Shown here: positions 62,420-64,000 of the stretch, piece by piece | Numbering within the stretch: the stretch's first letter is position 1 | How the letters are laid out: every line of letters begins with the position of its first letter | Source: Marinomonas arctica | Lineage (GTDB): Bacteria; Pseudomonadota; Gammaproteobacteria; Pseudomonadales; Marinomonadaceae | Assembly: GCF_003259225.1 (NCBI RefSeq) | Contig: NZ_QHJF01000025.1 | Location: 42,410 to 106,409, forward strand | Reading direction: 5' to 3' | DNA length: 64,000 nt | The notes under the pieces: generated by a model | What the model was told of the DNA's origin: nothing | What the model saw: only the letters and a program-made list of their open reading frames with translations | The model's database searches: none | Program-made: the position numbers and the translations under genes

Positions 62420-62947
62420 ATGGAACTGCGTTTATTGTCTCGACTTGATTCTCGAGCTTTATTGCTTTTTGAAACAGAAAACCGAGCATGGTTTGAATCA
62501 CATATCAATCCGCGGGAAGTTAGCTTTTACAGTGATGATGGTGTAAAAAAACACATTGAAGAATGTCTTTCTCAACATCAAAGAAAAGCCATGCTGCCGA
62601 TGATTATTGTTGACGACAGTGGCGAGATTGCTGGACGTATTAATCTAACTGATATTAACCTCGTTCGGCGTGAGGCGTATTTAGGTTACCGGATAGGTGA
62701 AAAATTTGCCGGACGTGGCATTGCCAAGCGTGCTGTTGAAAAAATAATTCGACTGGCTAACGAGCTTAATCTACAAACCTTAATCGCCTTTGCTTCAGTA
62801 GATAATATTGCCTCGCAGAAAGTGCTGACATACAACGGATTTGTAGACGTAAAGCAGCATGCAAATTTTGCTGAAGTGCAAGGTAAAAACATTAATTGTA
62901 TTGAATACCAACAAATTGTTAAGGAAAAACATGACACTCTTGGTTAG
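62420..62947 (+). CDS. GNAT N-acetyltransferase (RimJ/RimL-like)
   Basis: A 175-residue acetyltransferase. It opens MELRLLSRLDSRALLLFETE; the acetyl-CoA loop is YRIGEKFAGRGIAKRAVEKI (Q/RxxGxG/A type), followed by LIAFASVDNIASQKVLTYNG in the usual RimJ-like position. The substrate is unknown; ribosomal or other N-terminal amines are typical for relatives. It starts one base after the antitoxin stop, so it is co-expressed with the toxin-antitoxin pair, and overlaps the next GNAT by 17 bases. Confidence 0.88.
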   Translation: MELRLLSRLDSRALLLFETENRAWFESHINPREVSFYSDDGVKKHIEECLSQHQRKAMLPMIIVDDSGEIAGRINLTDINLVRREAYLGYRIGEKFAGRGIAKRAVEKIIRLANELNLQTLIAFASVDNIASQKVLTYNGFVDVKQHANFAEVQGKNINCIEYQQIVKEKHDTLG

Positions 62948-63431
62948 AGAAGCACAAACCAAAGATGCACAAGGCATAGTTAATATTTTGAATCCCATTA
63001 TCGAGGAAGGCCTTTTTACCGTACTCGATATTACTTTTTCGGTAGAAGAGGAAAAGCAATTTATTCAAGATTTCCCTAAGCGCGGTGTGTTTCATGTGGC
63101 ATTAAATGAAGAGGGTTCAAACGTTGTTGGCTTTCAAAATGTAGAGCCGTTTGCTGCCTATACTCACGCTTTTGATCATGTTGGTATTATCGGCACTTTT
63201 GTTGATGCTAGCTGCAGAAGACAAGGCGTTGCATCCAGCTTATTTGCCGCAACATTCAATCTAGCAAGATCAAAAGGCTATGAGAAGTTATTTGCCTACG
63301 TTAGAGAGGATAATCCAAACGCTATAGCGACGTATTTAAAACAAGGCTTTGAAGTGATAGGAACTGCGAAAAAGCACGCTAAAGTTCGTGACACATATAT
63401 TGATGAGATTTTGATAGAAAAGTTCTTATAG
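62931..63431 (+). CDS. GNAT N-acetyltransferase, second
   Basis: A 166-residue acetyltransferase of the phosphinothricin-acetyltransferase-like group by its layout: VREAQTKDAQGIVNILNPII, acetyl-CoA loop VDASCRRQGVASSLFAATFN, and YVREDNPNAIATYLKQGFEV. It differs from the preceding GNAT and is not a recent duplicate. AAGGAA upstream favours ATG 62931, inside the end of the previous gene. Its substrate is unknown. Last gene of the inserted cassette, before a bidirectional terminator. Confidence 0.88.
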   Translation: MTLLVREAQTKDAQGIVNILNPIIEEGLFTVLDITFSVEEEKQFIQDFPKRGVFHVALNEEGSNVVGFQNVEPFAAYTHAFDHVGIIGTFVDASCRRQGVASSLFAATFNLARSKGYEKLFAYVREDNPNAIATYLKQGFEVIGTAKKHAKVRDTYIDEILIEKFL

Positions 63432-63462
63432 GAAAAATCTATCCACAAAGATGACTTCAATA

Positions 63463-63496
63463 AAAAACGGCGAACCATAATTAGTTCGCCGTTTTT
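63463..63496. terminator. Bidirectional terminator between the GNAT cassette and thyA
   Basis: A perfect 13-bp stem (AAAAACGGCGAAC / GTTCGCCGTTTTT) with an eight-base loop, T-rich on both sides; it lies 14 bp past the thyA stop on the minus strand. Confidence 0.92.
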
Positions 63497-63509
63497 GCTT
63501 TTAGGCTGG

Positions 63510-64000
63510 TTAAACTGAGAATGGGTAGGCGATAGGGTCGTGGAATTGATAGCCTTCTACGGCAAAGTCGTCCATGGTGACCCAGGTTTCTATGTCTTTT
63601 AAAGATTTGATCTCTGGGTTTATTTTCAGTGTTGGTAATGGATATGGCTCACGCTTAAGCTGTACGTCACGCATCAGTTCTAGTTGGTCTTCATAGATGT
63701 GAGCGTTCACTATCTTATGAAAGGCTTTGCCTGGTTTTTTACCTGTGATTTGCGCAACGATAGCAAGTAAGACATACACTTGAACCATGTTGAAGTTTAA
63801 TCCAAGTGGCACATCGCAGCTGCGCTGCGTGCTATTTAAATAAAGCGTGTCACCAAGCAATGAAAAGTGATGGCTGTACATGCAAGGGCGAAGACAAGCC
63901 ATGTGAAACGCGCCAGGGTGATAAAAAGTGAGGATTTCCCCACGGTTATCCACCCCACGGCTGAGATCCTCGATAATGTGTTGTAATAGGTCGATATGGC
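63510..64000 (-). CDS. thyA: Thymidylate synthase ThyA (5' part outside window)
   Basis: The last ~163 residues of thymidylate synthase on the minus strand; the frame stays open to the window edge, so the start lies beyond base 64000. Visible are [17 protein letters not shown], the active-site region [18 protein letters not shown] (catalytic Cys follows QRS in [18 protein letters not shown]), and the C-terminal [19 protein letters not shown]. It makes dTMP from dUMP using methylene-THF, the folate form produced by FolD. It normally follows lgt on the same strand; here it faces lgt across the inserted cassette. Confidence 0.97.
   Translation of the reverse strand, partial: HIDLLQHIIEDLSRGVDNRGEILTFYHPGAFHMACLRPCMYSHHFSLLGDTLYLNSTQRSCDVPLGLNFNMVQVYVLLAIVAQITGKKPGKAFHKIVNAHIYEDQLELMRDVQLKREPYPLPTLKINPEIKSLKDIETWVTMDDFAVEGYQFHDPIAYPFSV

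Noticed and set aside
61740..63496. Integron-type gene cassette with attC sites
   Set aside because: I looked for the core-site and imperfect palindromes of attC at the ends of the toxin-antitoxin/GNAT block; only ordinary terminators were seen.
61679..63510. Transposon ends or target-site duplications around the inserted cassette
   Set aside because: No transposase and no matching direct or inverted repeats could be found by eye at the cassette borders.

Overview
The window looks like one contiguous piece of the chromosome of a marine gammaproteobacterium, most likely an Oceanospirillales member close to Marinomonas. This placement is an inference from gene order and protein character: xerD/dsbC-hom-thrC type order, ygfB-pepP-ubiquinone hydroxylase, rppH-ptsP-lgt-thyA, ffh with ypjD and a CNNM protein, rpsP-rimM-trmD-rplS, and Vibrio-type flagellar H-ring genes. 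Most of the window is ordinary housekeeping DNA. Both ends cut a gene: a TonB-dependent receptor at the left and thyA at the right.

Layout: 1-5.6 kb, a TonB-dependent receptor followed by a large periplasmic M16 protease, an arrangement like the FusA/FusC and YddB/PqqL protein-import systems. 5.6-15.8 kb, zapE (with a possible small coupled ORF), ppnN, glutaminase, a beta-propeller lipoprotein, nudC, the threonine-to-glycine operon kbl-tdh, and a secreted polysaccharide deacetylase. 15.8-18.4 kb, the most unusual part: a 16-gene tRNA array built from a 387-bp Asn-Pro-His-Lys unit repeated in tandem, then 98 perfect copies of the pentamer CTTGC (490 bp), then a G+T-rich, A-poor stretch without a convincing gene, then tRNA-Tyr on the opposite strand. 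18.5-22.3 kb, a six-gene minus-strand cluster running flgP-flgT-coiled coil-outer-membrane protein-small membrane protein-ProQ-family RNA chaperone. 22.6-32.8 kb, dinB under a perfect LexA box, D-glycerate 3-kinase, esterase, IMPase, a small membrane-protein pair, mscS, greB, DUF72, YqfO, Nudix, CNNM and ypjD genes.

32.9-40.2 kb, ffh, the rpsP-rimM-trmD-rplS ribosomal operon, dsbC, hom (TTG start) and thrC. 40.2-50 kb, rsmE, a membrane GGDEF protein, a FucP-type sugar transporter, recJ, folD, ygfB, pepP and a ubiquinone hydroxylase. 50-55.9 kb, a three-gene ferric-iron ABC transporter flanked on both sides by HDOD-domain genes. 56-61.7 kb, rlmI, a HAD phosphatase, rppH, ptsP and lgt. 61.7-63.5 kb, a short accessory insert between lgt and thyA: a higBA-type toxin-antitoxin pair followed without gaps by two GNAT acetyltransferases, driven by a promoter that seems to start transcription one base before the toxin ATG, so the toxin mRNA may be leaderless.

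The leads most worth pursuing are the CTTGC array lying between two converging tRNA transcription units, the amplified tRNA block, the receptor-protease import pair, the flagellar-ProQ cluster with its unrecognised small proteins, and the leaderless higBA-GNAT-GNAT cassette. All functional statements are read from sequence motifs and gene order; no database search was run.
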